DNA of 35,186 nucleotides from Bacillota bacterium (GTDB taxonomy: Bacteria; Bacillota_I; Bacilli_A; RF39; UBA660), in NCBI GenBank assembly GCA_015059195.1, contig SVAW01000007.1:1-35186 (forward strand), in the 5' to 3' direction. A program made the position numbers and the translations under genes. Of this stretch, positions 15,776 to 23,764 are shown one piece after another. The notes below the pieces were generated by a model. That model was not told where the DNA came from and ran no database searches. It saw only the letters and a program-made list of their open reading frames with translations. Within the stretch, counting starts at the first letter, position 1. Every line of letters begins with the position of its first letter.

Positions 15776-17080
15776 TTACCACATCATAGTTAAGTTTCCG
15801 TCTTCTTTATAAATATTATCCATTAAGTGAATATATGTAAATTTCTTAGATAAATCTTCTTTTTTATAGGTATTCATAACTAATCCTTTAAACCCTACAT
15901 TTGATTCGGCCACATAGAAGTGTTCTTCATCTATGCCAATAATTATTGCTAGATGTCCAGGAATTGCAATGATATCTCCTGGTTTTACCTTACCACTGTT
16001 TACTGTGGTTAAATTAACTGGTAAGAATTCGTCGCCATATATTTTACTTTCATCATATATTGGTTTATCGTGTGAACCAAAATCACCTAAATCAAATCCG
16101 CCGTTTAATAGGGACCAAGCAACAAATCCGCTACAATCTAGTCCATTTGGATAAGGTGCAAAAAGTTTCCATCCGTGTGTGTTGTCTCTATTTTTTAGCA
16201 TGCATCCCCACATTGCAGGGCCATCTTTTTTAGGGCCGATATCCGCATATTTATCAGTACTTAAATATAAACCTTTGTGATAATATCTTCCCTCACCATC
16301 TATTACGTGTACTCCTGTGCCGTTTAATCTTCCGTTTTCGAAAAAATATGGAAGACGATATTCAAAAGCTAAGGTTAAAAATCTAGCTGCAGCTACAACT
16401 CCAGCACGAGTTTGATAACCAGCTTCATTTATTTCGTATGCTAGGAATTCATCTAAAATCTTAGCTTCTTCACTAGTATATTGTTGACATTGAATATAAT
16501 CTTTATTGTAATCAAATGTTGTTTTATTTTGAACTAGAGATGTTACTGTAATTTTTACATACTCTTTGACTCCATCCGGATTAGTTCCAATTAATGTAGT
16601 TTCTCCGTCTTTCAATCCTGTAACTTTTCCGTTTTCAAAAGATATAATTGTATTATCATATTCCCAAGTAATATCTGTTTTTTCAGCACGATATTCTAAA
16701 TCTGTGCTAGAGCCTGTTACTAGATATATTTGTTCTTTTTTTATATCGAATGCGGCTAAAGTATTAATAGTAATGGTTTTATTAACCCATTTAGTATTTT
16801 TATCAGATTCAATTGATAATTTATAATTTCCGGGATTTAGAGATAAAGTACAAACACCGTCTTGAACTTTAACTTTATTATTTTGTGCAGTTACACACCA
16901 TAAATCCTCTTTATAGTTAAATAATAAATTTTTGATAGAAACAATCACGTTGTTTTCATATGTTCCATTTTGCGGATAGTCTATTTTGATTATTGGCAAT
17001 TTAAAATTTAATAAAATTATAAGTCCTATTAATAGGACACTTGCTAAAGCAATTAAAATTATTTTTTTTGTTCTATCCAT
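15776..17080 (-). CDS. Membrane-anchored NlpC/P60-type peptidase with Ig-like region
   Basis: Surface peptidoglycan peptidase of 434 residues. One N-terminal span (about residues 6-26) is followed by a beta-rich region with an Ig-like/Big-type stretch around residues 130-185 (ITWEYDNTIISFENGKVTGL, ending KITVTS). The C-terminal catalytic domain has the cysteine in GLDCSGFVAW and the histidine in GHLAIIIGI, typical of C40 peptidases that cut stem peptides. The start at 17080 has GAGGTG upstream; a start 12 nt further up is possible. It is alone on the minus strand, convergent with htrA. Confidence 0.83.
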   Translation of the reverse strand: MDRTKKIILIALASVLLIGLIILLNFKLPIIKIDYPQNGTYENNVIVSIKNLLFNYKEDLWCVTAQNNKVKVQDGVCTLSLNPGNYKLSIESDKNTKWVNKTITINTLAAFDIKKEQIYLVTGSSTDLEYRAEKTDITWEYDNTIISFENGKVTGLKDGETTLIGTNPDGVKEYVKITVTSLVQNKTTFDYNKDYIQCQQYTSEEAKILDEFLAYEINEAGYQTRAGVVAAARFLTLAFEYRLPYFFENGRLNGTGVHVIDGEGRYYHKGLYLSTDKYADIGPKKDGPAMWGCMLKNRDNTHGWKLFAPYPNGLDCSGFVAWSLLNGGFDLGDFGSHDKPIYDESKIYGDEFLPVNLTTVNSGKVKPGDIIAIPGHLAIIIGIDEEHFYVAESNVGFKGLVMNTYKKEDLSKKFTYIHLMDNIYKEDGNLTMMW

Positions 17081-17108
17081 AACACACCTCACTAGTTATC
17101 TCAAATTT

Positions 17109-17137
17109 ATTATAAGATAATAAGTTTGAAAAAGCAA
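17109..17137 (-). promoter_or_regulatory. Sigma-A promoter of the NlpC/P60 gene
   Basis: On the minus strand TTGCTT (17137-17132), 17-nt spacer, TATAAT (17114-17109), about 30 nt before the start codon. Confidence 0.65.
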
Positions 17138-17220
17138 CAAACTATTCTGTTTTTAATACTTTTATAATAAAATAAGTAGAAATGGAGGATTAATCGCATA
17201 TAAATTTATAGGAGGTAATT

Positions 17221-18552
17221 ATGAACGACTATAAAATTGTAATTGATGCCGGTCATGGCGGTGATGATCCGGGAGCAAGTGGAAATGAGATTGTTGAAAA
17301 AGATTTAAATTTAGATATTGCTAATTACATGTATGATAGATTTAAAGGACTAGGGATTCCTGTTAAAATTATTAGGACAACGGATGAAACTATAAGTCCA
17401 ACAGAAAGAACAGAGCGAGTATTGAATGCTTTTGGAAATGATTCAGATGTAATACTTTTATCTAATCATATTAATGCTGGTGGAGGTGAGGGGGCTGAGG
17501 TAATTTATGCTTTAAGAAATACAGACACCTTGCCTAATTTAATTTTAAATAAAATAGGAGATACAGGTCAAATTATTCGAAAAGCATATCAACGAAGACT
17601 GCCTAGTAATCCTTCTAAAGATTATTATTTTATGCAAAGAAACACCGGTGATGTTCAATCATTAACTATTGAATATGGATTCTTAGATAATGCTAATGAT
17701 GCCGCTAAATTAAAAAGCAATTGGCAAGAATATGTAGATGCAGTGGTTGAAGCGGTATTAGAGTATATTGGTATGATACCGTCTGGGACAACGTATACGG
17801 TTAAAAACGGGGATAGTCTATGGAGTATTGCTAAAAAGTTTGATATATCTGTTGAGGAACTTAAGGCTGCTAACAACCTAAATAACAATTTACTTAATAT
17901 TGATCAAATCTTAAAAATTCCCGATAAAGCAGTAGATTCTGGCGATTATATTGTGTATACAGTTAAAAGGGGCGATAGTTTATACAGTATTGCAAGGGAT
18001 TATGGGGTGTCCGTAAATCAATTAATCGATTATAATAATTTATCTTCAAATAATTTAAGCATTAATCAACAAATCTTAATTCCTAAGAAAGAGGAAGCTG
18101 ATTTGAGTAATACATACACAGTCAAAAGTGGTGATACATTATACAGCATTGCCAGAAATTATAACACTACGGTCAATGAATTAATGAGTTTAAATAACTT
18201 AACAACGTCTGTACTCAGCTTAGGTCAAGTTTTAAAACTTCCTTCTGGGGTAGATGATGGCGGCTATATTGAATATGTTGTGAAGAGTGGAGATAGTCTT
18301 TATGTGATTGCTCAAAAATTTAATACTTCTGCTGATGAAATTAAACGTTTAAATAATTTATCGACAAATCTTTTAAGTATCGGTCAAGTATTACAAATAC
18401 CAAATACAGGAGAGTCAGAAACTTATATAGTTAAGAGCGGAGACAGCTTATATTCTATTGCCAGAAAGTTTAATACGACAGTTAATGAAATCAAACAGAA
18501 GAATAATTTGACTAGTAATTTATTAAATATAGGTCAGGTTTTAATAATATAG
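17221..18552 (+). CDS. Signal-less Amidase_3 with five LysM repeats
   Basis: N-acetylmuramoyl-L-alanine amidase of 443 residues. The N-terminal catalytic domain starts at once with IVIDAGHGGDDPGAS (zinc His12), has EIVEKDLNL, LLSNHINAGGGEG and LTIEYGFLDN. From residue 190 to the end there are five LysM peptidoglycan-binding repeats, each about 45-50 residues, beginning Y-x-V-K-x-GD-[ST]-L. There is no signal peptide or membrane span. This architecture recalls Bacillus CwlC, which is made in the mother cell and lyses it from within, and phage endolysins; both release without Sec export. An AGGAGG site precedes the ATG; a second GGAGG lies at 17184. Confidence 0.88.
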   Translation: MNDYKIVIDAGHGGDDPGASGNEIVEKDLNLDIANYMYDRFKGLGIPVKIIRTTDETISPTERTERVLNAFGNDSDVILLSNHINAGGGEGAEVIYALRNTDTLPNLILNKIGDTGQIIRKAYQRRLPSNPSKDYYFMQRNTGDVQSLTIEYGFLDNANDAAKLKSNWQEYVDAVVEAVLEYIGMIPSGTTYTVKNGDSLWSIAKKFDISVEELKAANNLNNNLLNIDQILKIPDKAVDSGDYIVYTVKRGDSLYSIARDYGVSVNQLIDYNNLSSNNLSINQQILIPKKEEADLSNTYTVKSGDTLYSIARNYNTTVNELMSLNNLTTSVLSLGQVLKLPSGVDDGGYIEYVVKSGDSLYVIAQKFNTSADEIKRLNNLSTNLLSIGQVLQIPNTGESETYIVKSGDSLYSIARKFNTTVNEIKQKNNLTSNLLNIGQVLII

Positions 18553-18556
18553 AATT

Positions 18557-18588
18557 AAAAACAATCCATGATTTGCTGGATTGTTTTT
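18557..18588 (+). terminator. Terminator of the LysM amidase gene
   Basis: AAAAACAATCCA pairs with TGGATTGTTTTT across an 8-nt loop. Confidence 0.85.
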
Positions 18589-18593
18589 GAATG

Positions 18594-18622
18594 TTGAAAA
18601 AAAGAATATAAGCAGGTATAAT
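18594..18622 (+). promoter_or_regulatory. Sigma-A promoter of the broken TIR gene
   Basis: TTGAAA (18594-18599), 17-nt spacer, TATAAT (18617-18622). A strong promoter in front of a damaged gene suggests recent decay. Confidence 0.7.
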
Positions 18623-18630
18623 TTAATTGA

Positions 18631-19278
18631 TTTATAAGAGATGAATATAAAGGCAGATTTGGTTATTATGATAACGATGATATTGATGAAGATAGTGGTG
18701 ACGATTTTGATAAAGCTGTTATTTATTTTGGTCATCCAATGGATAATGCGGATTATTTTTTCGTTGATTATGAAAGGATTATACTATTAGAGGAAAAGAG
18801 TTTAATTGAAAATGAGCTTATCAGGATGTATGAGGAATATGTTGTAAACAGAAATATGGAAATACCGTGTGTTTTTATGTCACATTCATCGTGTGATAAA
18901 AGCATGGTGGCCACCGTAGCACTAGATTTAAAAGAACGAGGCATATCATCTTGAATAGATAAATTTGACATATTACCGGGAGAATCTATTGCCAGTAAAA
19001 CTGAAGAAGGTTTAGAAAAATGTGATTTGGTTTTGCTATTTTTATCTAAAGCGGCAATAGAGTCTAATTGGATTAAAACGGAATTAGAGAGTACTTTGTG
19101 GGATGAAATAAATAGCGCTGAAGTAAAAATCATTCCAATCAAACTAGAAGAATGCGAAATTCCTAAATTACTAAGACCAAGAAAATATGTAGATTTTTCT
19201 AAAGATTACAGTGAAGGATTAAACGAACTTGTTGCTGCAATAAAGGGGCATATGAATAGAAAAAAGACAAGCAAATAA
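18631..19278 (+). pseudogene. TIR-domain protein interrupted by an in-frame TGA
   Basis: One continuous frame from 18631 to the TAA at 19278 is broken only by TGA at 18952-18954. Before it lie an acidic N-terminal part and the TIR start PCVFMSHSSCDKS; after it come IDKFDILPGESI, the helix KCDLVLLFLSKAAIESNWIK and the end PRKYVDFSKDYSEGLNEL. In TIR proteins the residue before this I-D-K is normally Trp (pattern V-W-I-D-K), so the stop equals TGG changed to TGA. Two other Trp codons in the gene are TGG. The 5' end also looks damaged: no ATG, GTG or TTG opens the frame between 18631 and 18739, and the ATG at 18641 is in another frame. TIR domains act in NAD+-cleaving antiphage defence. A pseudogene is most likely. 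Confidence 0.8.
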
Positions 19279-19299
19279 AGTTTATTAAATAAGGACATA

Positions 19300-19337
19300 A
19301 AATAGCACCCAACTTTATGCAATAGGGTGCTATTTTA
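19300..19337 (+). terminator. Intrinsic terminator
   Basis: AATAGCACCC pairs with GGGTGCTATT across a 14-nt loop, followed by a T-rich tail. Confidence 0.75.
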
Positions 19338-19443
19338 TTATCGGAATAAATAAGCATTGGAAATATTATATATGGTTAAATTGTGGTAATAGATAGAAAA
19401 AAAATGATTTTTATATTATAATGTAGATGTAAGGATTGATAAT

Positions 19444-20946
19444 ATGTTAAAACAGATGAAAGATGATTTGATTAGTTCGATAAAAACAATAGGACCTATA
19501 GTTATGATGGTTTTATTGTTATCTATATTTATACCTGTAGAACCTGTGTTTCTTATCTCGTTTTTATTAAGTTCTGTTTTATTGGTTTTTGGAGCTTCTT
19601 TATTTACTTTTGGGGCTGATTTATCAATGGTTGTTATTGGAAATAAATTAGGTAAATCTTTGGTTAAAAGCAAGAAAATATGGATAATTTTGTTCGTTAG
19701 TTTAATTATAGGAACGGTTGTTACAATTGCAGAGCCAGACTTATTAGTCTTGGCAGAACAAATTACATTTATTTCTAATTTCACATTAATTTTGACAATA
19801 AGTATTGGAGTAGGGGCTTGTATGCTGCTTGCATCTGTTCGTTCGTTATTCGGGTTAGATCTGAATAAAATGTTGATTATAAGTTTTATAATAATTTTCA
19901 TATTGATGTTATTTGTTCCAGCAGATTTCGTGCCATTAGCATTTGATTCGGGCGGAGTTACTACAGGAACTATTAGTATTCCCTTTATTATAACTTTGGG
20001 AATAGGTTTGGCTTCAAACAGAGTTGATAAAAAGGCAAAAGAAGGAAGCTTTGGATTAGTGTCACTTGCATCGGTAGGGCCAATTATTATGGTGCTATTA
20101 CTAGGACTAATATATAATCCTGACAGTAGCATGATTTTCGACAACTCCATTTATATTAATTTTAGTTTTTCAAATTATTTAGTACAATTTGTGTCTTGCT
20201 TTAAGGACGTGTTATTTGCGATTTCACCAATAATTGTAGTATTTATAGTTTACAATTTAATCACCAGAAGTGTAACTAAAATAGAGTGCCGTAAAATTGT
20301 TGTGGGAATAATTATTACAATATTTGGATTAACTATATTTTTAGTTGCTTCTAATGTTGGATTTTTGAACATGGGATATTATATTGGTGAATACATCGGT
20401 GGTTCTGTATATAGGTATTGTTTAATTCCTATTATTATGGCCTTATCATTTTTTATAGCTATTGCAGAACCGGCAGTAATTATATTAATTAATCAGGTTG
20501 AGGAGTTTACCGAAGGTGGTATTTCGAAATCTGTATTAAATATTGCTTTAGCACTAGGAGTAAGTATTGCCGCAGGTCTTTCAATGTTAAGAATATTTAC
20601 TGGTACTCCATTTAGTTATTTTGCTATTGTTGGTTATGGCTTAGCGTTATTATTGACGCTTTTCATTCCAAAAGTATTTACGGCTATTGCGTTTGATGCA
20701 GGTGGAGCAACTGGTGGGTCATTAACTACTTCTTTTCTACTTCCAATTACTATTGGGGCCTGTTATTCGATTGGAGGTAATGTGTTTACAGATGCGTTTG
20801 GTCTTGCATCCATGGTATCTTTGGTTCCAATAATTACCGTAGAAATGGTTGGCTTAATTTATCAAGTTAAACTTCGCATTATGGCTCGAATTGAAATGTT
20901 GGATGATTCGATCATTGATTATGATTGGGAGGTAAATCATGGTTAA
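19444..20946 (+). CDS. DUF1538-type polytopic membrane protein, internally duplicated
   Basis: Membrane protein of 500 residues with about 12 or more spans. Two halves repeat each other: AEPDLLVLAEQ matches AEPAVIILINQ, and FDSGGVTTGTISIPFIITLG matches FDAGGATGGSLTTSFLLPIT, each followed by a FGL(V/A)S segment. This is the pattern I associate with DUF1538, a family of unknown transport function often found as two copies. The start overlaps no upstream gene; the end overlaps the double P-II gene by 8 nt, so the pair is coupled. A nucleotide- or metabolite-sensing P-II partner suggests a regulated channel or transporter (inference). Confidence 0.7.
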   Translation: MLKQMKDDLISSIKTIGPIVMMVLLLSIFIPVEPVFLISFLLSSVLLVFGASLFTFGADLSMVVIGNKLGKSLVKSKKIWIILFVSLIIGTVVTIAEPDLLVLAEQITFISNFTLILTISIGVGACMLLASVRSLFGLDLNKMLIISFIIIFILMLFVPADFVPLAFDSGGVTTGTISIPFIITLGIGLASNRVDKKAKEGSFGLVSLASVGPIIMVLLLGLIYNPDSSMIFDNSIYINFSFSNYLVQFVSCFKDVLFAISPIIVVFIVYNLITRSVTKIECRKIVVGIIITIFGLTIFLVASNVGFLNMGYYIGEYIGGSVYRYCLIPIIMALSFFIAIAEPAVIILINQVEEFTEGGISKSVLNIALALGVSIAAGLSMLRIFTGTPFSYFAIVGYGLALLLTLFIPKVFTAIAFDAGGATGGSLTTSFLLPITIGACYSIGGNVFTDAFGLASMVSLVPIITVEMVGLIYQVKLRIMARIEMLDDSIIDYDWEVNHG

Positions 20947-21610
20947 TATAAAGTTATTATTTATAATTTTGGATGAGGGTTACGACAAAAAAGTAAATGA
21001 TTTATTAAACAAATTTGGAATTAAAGTAAAAACAGCTTCTGGTGCGAGTGGAACTGCTACTTCTGGCATATTGAACTATTTGGGATTGTATGAAACAAAA
21101 AAAACTATTTTTATGGCTATTATTCCAGATTATCTAAGTGAAAAAATTCTAGCTAAAATAAAAGTGAATTTTAATTTAGAAAAAGAAGGGACTGGAATAG
21201 CATTTACAATTCAAATTGTAAGCGCTAATAAATACTTGTCAGATAGTTTTAAAAGGGTAAGTACAGAGAGGGATGAATTGAAAATGAACAATAAGGAAGA
21301 AACCAAATATCATTTAGTTATTACAATTGTCTCAGAAGGTTACTTGGAACAAGTAATGGAGGCAGCCAAAAAAGCTGGCTCTTCTGGTGGAACAGCTATT
21401 AAGGGTAGAGGATTAAGTAATGTTCAGTCTAAAATATTAGGGTTTAATATTGAACCAGAAAAGGATATTGTTTTAAATATTGTGTTAGAAAAAAATAAGA
21501 CTAAAGTTATGGAAGAAATTACCAAAGCAGTTGGAATCAAGACGCCTGGCAAAGGAGTTTGTGTAGCTTTGCCGGTAGATGAAGCAGTTGGAATAGAATT
21601 TTTTGAATAA
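20939..21610 (+). CDS. Tandem P-II-like signalling protein
   Basis: Soluble protein of 223 residues with two P-II/GlnB-like domains, about residues 1-100 and 120-223. Each starts with a beta strand (KLLFIILDEGY; YHLVITIVSEGY), continues with a helix ending in a small-residue loop (GASGTATSG; GSSGGTAIKGRG), and has the strand-helix part (IFMAIIPDYLSEKILAKI; IVLNIVLEKNKTKVMEEI). P-II proteins form trimers that bind ATP/ADP or other effectors and touch transporters; a fused pair would give a different oligomer. Overlap with the DUF1538 gene points to direct control of that membrane protein. Confidence 0.75.
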   Translation: MVNIKLLFIILDEGYDKKVNDLLNKFGIKVKTASGASGTATSGILNYLGLYETKKTIFMAIIPDYLSEKILAKIKVNFNLEKEGTGIAFTIQIVSANKYLSDSFKRVSTERDELKMNNKEETKYHLVITIVSEGYLEQVMEAAKKAGSSGGTAIKGRGLSNVQSKILGFNIEPEKDIVLNIVLEKNKTKVMEEITKAVGIKTPGKGVCVALPVDEAVGIEFFE

Positions 21611-21631
21611 TGATATAAAATACTGAATATG

Positions 21632-21669
21632 AAAAGACTAGATATTGAAGTGGCAATACCTAGTCTTTT
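21632..21669. terminator. Bidirectional terminator between the P-II and cwlJ genes
   Basis: AAAAGACTAG pairs with CTAGTCTTTT across an 18-nt loop; the minus-strand cwlJ stop codon touches its right arm. Confidence 0.75.
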
Positions 21670-22097
21670 TAATGTAGCTGTTTACAAACACCAGGATCTG
21701 GTTGGTAGAAGCAATGACTTTTATATCTGCCAATATTTTCTTGGTCCCACCATGTTGATTGGCATTCAACATTTGCTCCAGGTGCATAGAACCATAGGGC
21801 ATTAGTAGCAGGGTAGTAATATTCTCCACGAATAACTCTATCTGCTAGATTCTTTTCTTGTGTAGTAGGATTACTGAAAAATAGTGGACTATCTTTTCCT
21901 GAAAATCCTCCGGGATTTTGATAAATCATGTCAGAGATAGTAGTAATATCCTTAAATGTTAGACAATCCGCTAATACACGATTTACCCCAACATTTCCCA
22001 CCATCAACATTCCAAGATTACCTTCACCTACAGCCTCAGCTCGCATTAGTCTAGCCAAAAGATCACGTTCCTTTGAAGTATATTTAATTATGCTCAT
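21669..22097 (-). CDS. cwlJ: Spore cortex-lytic hydrolase, CwlJ type
   Basis: Cell-wall hydrolase of the SleB/CwlJ family, 142 residues, the same length as Bacillus CwlJ. It has LLARLMRAEAVGEG with the likely catalytic Glu21, MLMVGNVGVNRV, a central Arg-rich helix and the C-terminal GRYKSHCFYQPDPG, all as I recall them in CwlJ. There is no signal peptide, as in CwlJ, which sits in the coat and opens the cortex during germination. Its presence is strong evidence for an endospore former. The ATG follows GGAGTGAT. Upstream on the minus strand a CATATATTA resembles a late sigma-factor -10 but no clear -35 fits. Confidence 0.9.
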   Translation of the reverse strand: MSIIKYTSKERDLLARLMRAEAVGEGNLGMLMVGNVGVNRVLADCLTFKDITTISDMIYQNPGGFSGKDSPLFFSNPTTQEKNLADRVIRGEYYYPATNALWFYAPGANVECQSTWWDQENIGRYKSHCFYQPDPGVCKQLH

Positions 22098-22138
22098 AAA
22101 ATCACTCCTAACATAATATATGAAATACTAAATTGCTG

Positions 22139-22167
22139 TTGCATCTGTAATTTTTTTGTGCTATAAT
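22139..22167 (+). promoter_or_regulatory. Promoter of tRNA-Trp
   Basis: TTGCAT (22139-22144), 17-nt spacer, TATAAT (22162-22167), extended by TGC just before the -10. Confidence 0.7.
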
Positions 22168-22177
22168 TTTAACACAT

Positions 22178-22251
22178 GGGGATGTAGTTAAATGGTATAA
22201 TAATGGTCTCCAAAACCACTGTTGGGAGTTCGATTCTCTCCATCCCTGCCA
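22178..22251 (+). tRNA. trnW: tRNA-Trp (anticodon CCA)
   Basis: Cloverleaf with acceptor GGGGATG/CATCCCT (one G-U at the end), D stem GTTA/TAAT, anticodon stem ATGGT/ACCAC (terminal A-C mismatch), loop CTCCAAA with anticodon CCA at 22210-22212, T stem GGGAG/CTCTC with TTCGATT loop, discriminator G and encoded CCA. The CCA anticodon reads UGG only, so UGA is expected to remain a stop codon in this organism unless another tRNA exists. Confidence 0.95.
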
Positions 22252-22397
22252 TTGAGATTTAGTCGAACCAATGCGTTCGTTAATATGAGACTTGGTGCGA
22301 AAGTATCGAGTTTTTTTGTTGAAGGTGATGTAATGTTTGAATATGATATAGAAACAATTTTAAGAATATTAAAATTAGAAGAATTTGAATTAGATAA

Positions 22398-22808
22398 ATT
22401 GAATTTAGTGAGGGTGTTAAATACTTCGATGGAACTAAATCTCCAACTGAGGTATGTAGGGAACTAACTGGCAAAAGCGATGCCTGGGAACATCATAGGA
22501 AAAATAATAAACATCATCCGGAATATTGGCTTAAAAACAATGATTACGAATTAATGCCATATAAATATGCGGTTGAAAGTATATGCGATAGAATTTCAGC
22601 GTGTAAAACATATAAAGGAAGTAATTATAATGATTCAGATCCTTTAAAATATTGGAATAGTCAAAAGGTAAAAGGATATGAAATTAATAAATGTATATCA
22701 GAGTTCTATGATGTTATTTTGAAAGATTTAGAGCAATATGGCGAAGGCAAAGTATTGGACAAAAAGTATTTAAAATCGCAATATTTAATTTGCTGTAGCA
22801 AAAAATAG
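22398..22808 (+). pseudogene. DUF5662-family remnant lacking its 5' part
   Basis: The open frame after the stop at 22395-22397 encodes EFSEGVKYFDGTKSPTEVC, AWEHHRKNNKHHPEYW, MPYKYAVESICDRISACK and DSDPLKYW, the pattern I know from DUF5662 proteins, whose paired histidines suggest a metal site. The N-terminal segment with the usual H-D-x-S-K motif is not in frame; the upstream ATG at 22333 (after GGTGATG) is in another frame and stops at 22467. A frameshift near 22395 would join them, but the upstream peptide is not clearly homologous. An internal start at the ATG of 22554 would give only 84 residues. Best read as a decayed gene next to a tRNA. Confidence 0.65.
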
Positions 22809-22869
22809 TTTGATTTATATTATATACAGATTGTGATGCAACATATGTAACGAGTTTAATCAATGCTTG

Positions 22870-22921
22870 TATAATTATAGTATAGGGTGTTTACATTTAT
22901 ATGTAAATATGGCATACTATA
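22870..22921. promoter_or_regulatory. Nested palindrome just after a -10 box
   Basis: TATAAT at 22870-22875 is followed at once by TATAGTAT (22876-22883) paired with ATACTATA (22914-22921), and inside it TTTACAT (22890-22896) paired with ATGTAAA (22901-22907). The 6-nt stretches between the two arms do not pair. It can be an operator for a dimeric repressor or a 5' leader hairpin for the gene at 22954. The -35 region is poor, as expected for an activated promoter. Confidence 0.5.
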
Positions 22922-22953
22922 CTTAACTATCTAGTTTAAAGGGGAGGACAGGT

Positions 22954-23739
22954 ATGGAAAAATTAAATGAATTAATAAACATGATTAGTAAAATGAAGAA
23001 ATCTCAAAAAGGAGGAATGAACATAAATAATATTGAGGAGAGGAATTTGGTATTATCACTTCTAAGAGAATTATGTGGTGAAGATATCAATCCTGGAATT
23101 CTATGGAAGCTTAGTTGTATGGTCCATCAGTATTTATTTAATGATAACTATTCTTTGAGAGCAGAACAAATTGACGGCGACAGAGTGGTAATTATGGAAT
23201 TTGAGGACGAAAGAGCGGGGAAAACATATAGAAAAAATCTATGCAGTAAATTTTTTAGTGAATGGATTAAATATATGGATTGTGGAACTACAGAAAGAAT
23301 TAGAGAGGCGGAATTTGCAGCTGATACCTGCAAAATTTCCACTTATAGAGAAGATGTTATATCAAAATTTGATCCGAACGGAATAGAAGTCAAAAGAATT
23401 AAAATCGAATATAATGTGAACGCAAAAGGTTTTTGGCATGATGCTGATAAGATAAGAACAACAACAGAATGGTATAGAGTTACTGGTAATTTTAATTTTG
23501 TTAATGAATATACATGGCATGGATTACTTGATGATACAACTAAAGAAATACGTGAATTTGGACAAATAACCGAACAATTATATTCTTTAGACGCAGTAGC
23601 CGATAGATTGTATTCTCCAGCTGTTGACCTGAGTGCTAGAATTGAAAGAAGTATAAATTCTGATATAGCCTATGAATGTATGCCAGATTTAAAATATGCT
23701 GTGCAAATGGCTATGTACGGGAAAATAAGTACATTTTAA
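22954..23739 (+). CDS. Hypothetical protein of 261 residues
   Basis: Unrecognised soluble protein without signal peptide or membrane span. Residues 1-60 are charged helices, and the middle part is rich in aromatic and charged residues (WHDADKIRTTTEWYRVTGNF). The C-terminal helix contains LYSLDAVADRLYSPAVDLSA. A GGGGAGGACAGG site precedes the ATG, and a nested palindrome sits in the leader. It is monocistronic with its own terminator. Its position beside a tRNA and a pseudogene would suit accessory DNA, but composition does not obviously differ. Confidence 0.7.
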   Translation: MEKLNELINMISKMKKSQKGGMNINNIEERNLVLSLLRELCGEDINPGILWKLSCMVHQYLFNDNYSLRAEQIDGDRVVIMEFEDERAGKTYRKNLCSKFFSEWIKYMDCGTTERIREAEFAADTCKISTYREDVISKFDPNGIEVKRIKIEYNVNAKGFWHDADKIRTTTEWYRVTGNFNFVNEYTWHGLLDDTTKEIREFGQITEQLYSLDAVADRLYSPAVDLSARIERSINSDIAYECMPDLKYAVQMAMYGKISTF

Positions 23740-23764
23740 AAAGTGGATGGTTCCACTTTTTTTG
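23739..23764 (+). terminator. Intrinsic terminator
   Basis: AAAAGTGG pairs with CCACTTTT across a 6-nt loop, then T residues. The ~235 nt that follow, up to the transporter gene, contain no gene or clear promoter that I can see. Confidence 0.8.

Noticed and set aside
17196..17205. CATATAAAT before the LysM amidase as a sporulation promoter
   Set aside because: Too close to the ribosome binding site and no -35 element.
17221..18552. LysM repeats as a DNA repeat or CRISPR-like array
   Set aside because: The periodicity is at the protein level (about 45-50 residues) with diverged codons.
18641..18790. Hydrophobic small protein from the ATG at 18641
   Set aside because: It is an Ile/Met-rich off-frame reading of the acidic TIR N-terminal sequence and has no good ribosome binding site.
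18739..18954. Short 71-residue protein as an independent gene
   Set aside because: It is the first part of the TIR domain cut by the in-frame TGA; no ribosome binding site precedes the ATG at 18739.
18631..19278. Genome-wide UGA=Trp code
   Set aside because: Other genes are full length without internal TGA, use TGG for Trp, two end in TGA, and the tRNA-Trp has anticodon CCA.
19416..20150. 244-residue minus-strand frame opposite the DUF1538 gene
   Set aside because: It is a shadow of the membrane protein gene on the other strand, with Ile/Asn/Thr/Lys-rich composition typical of antisense reading.
22111..22125. CATATATTA on the minus strand before cwlJ as a sigma-K/E promoter
   Set aside because: The -10 fits, but the AC element is 15 nt away and no sigma-E -35 is present; kept only as a remark.
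22222..22467. 81-residue frame overlapping tRNA-Trp
   Set aside because: Its first part lies inside the tRNA; only the ATG at 22333 has a ribosome binding site, and that frame is off the DUF5662 frame.
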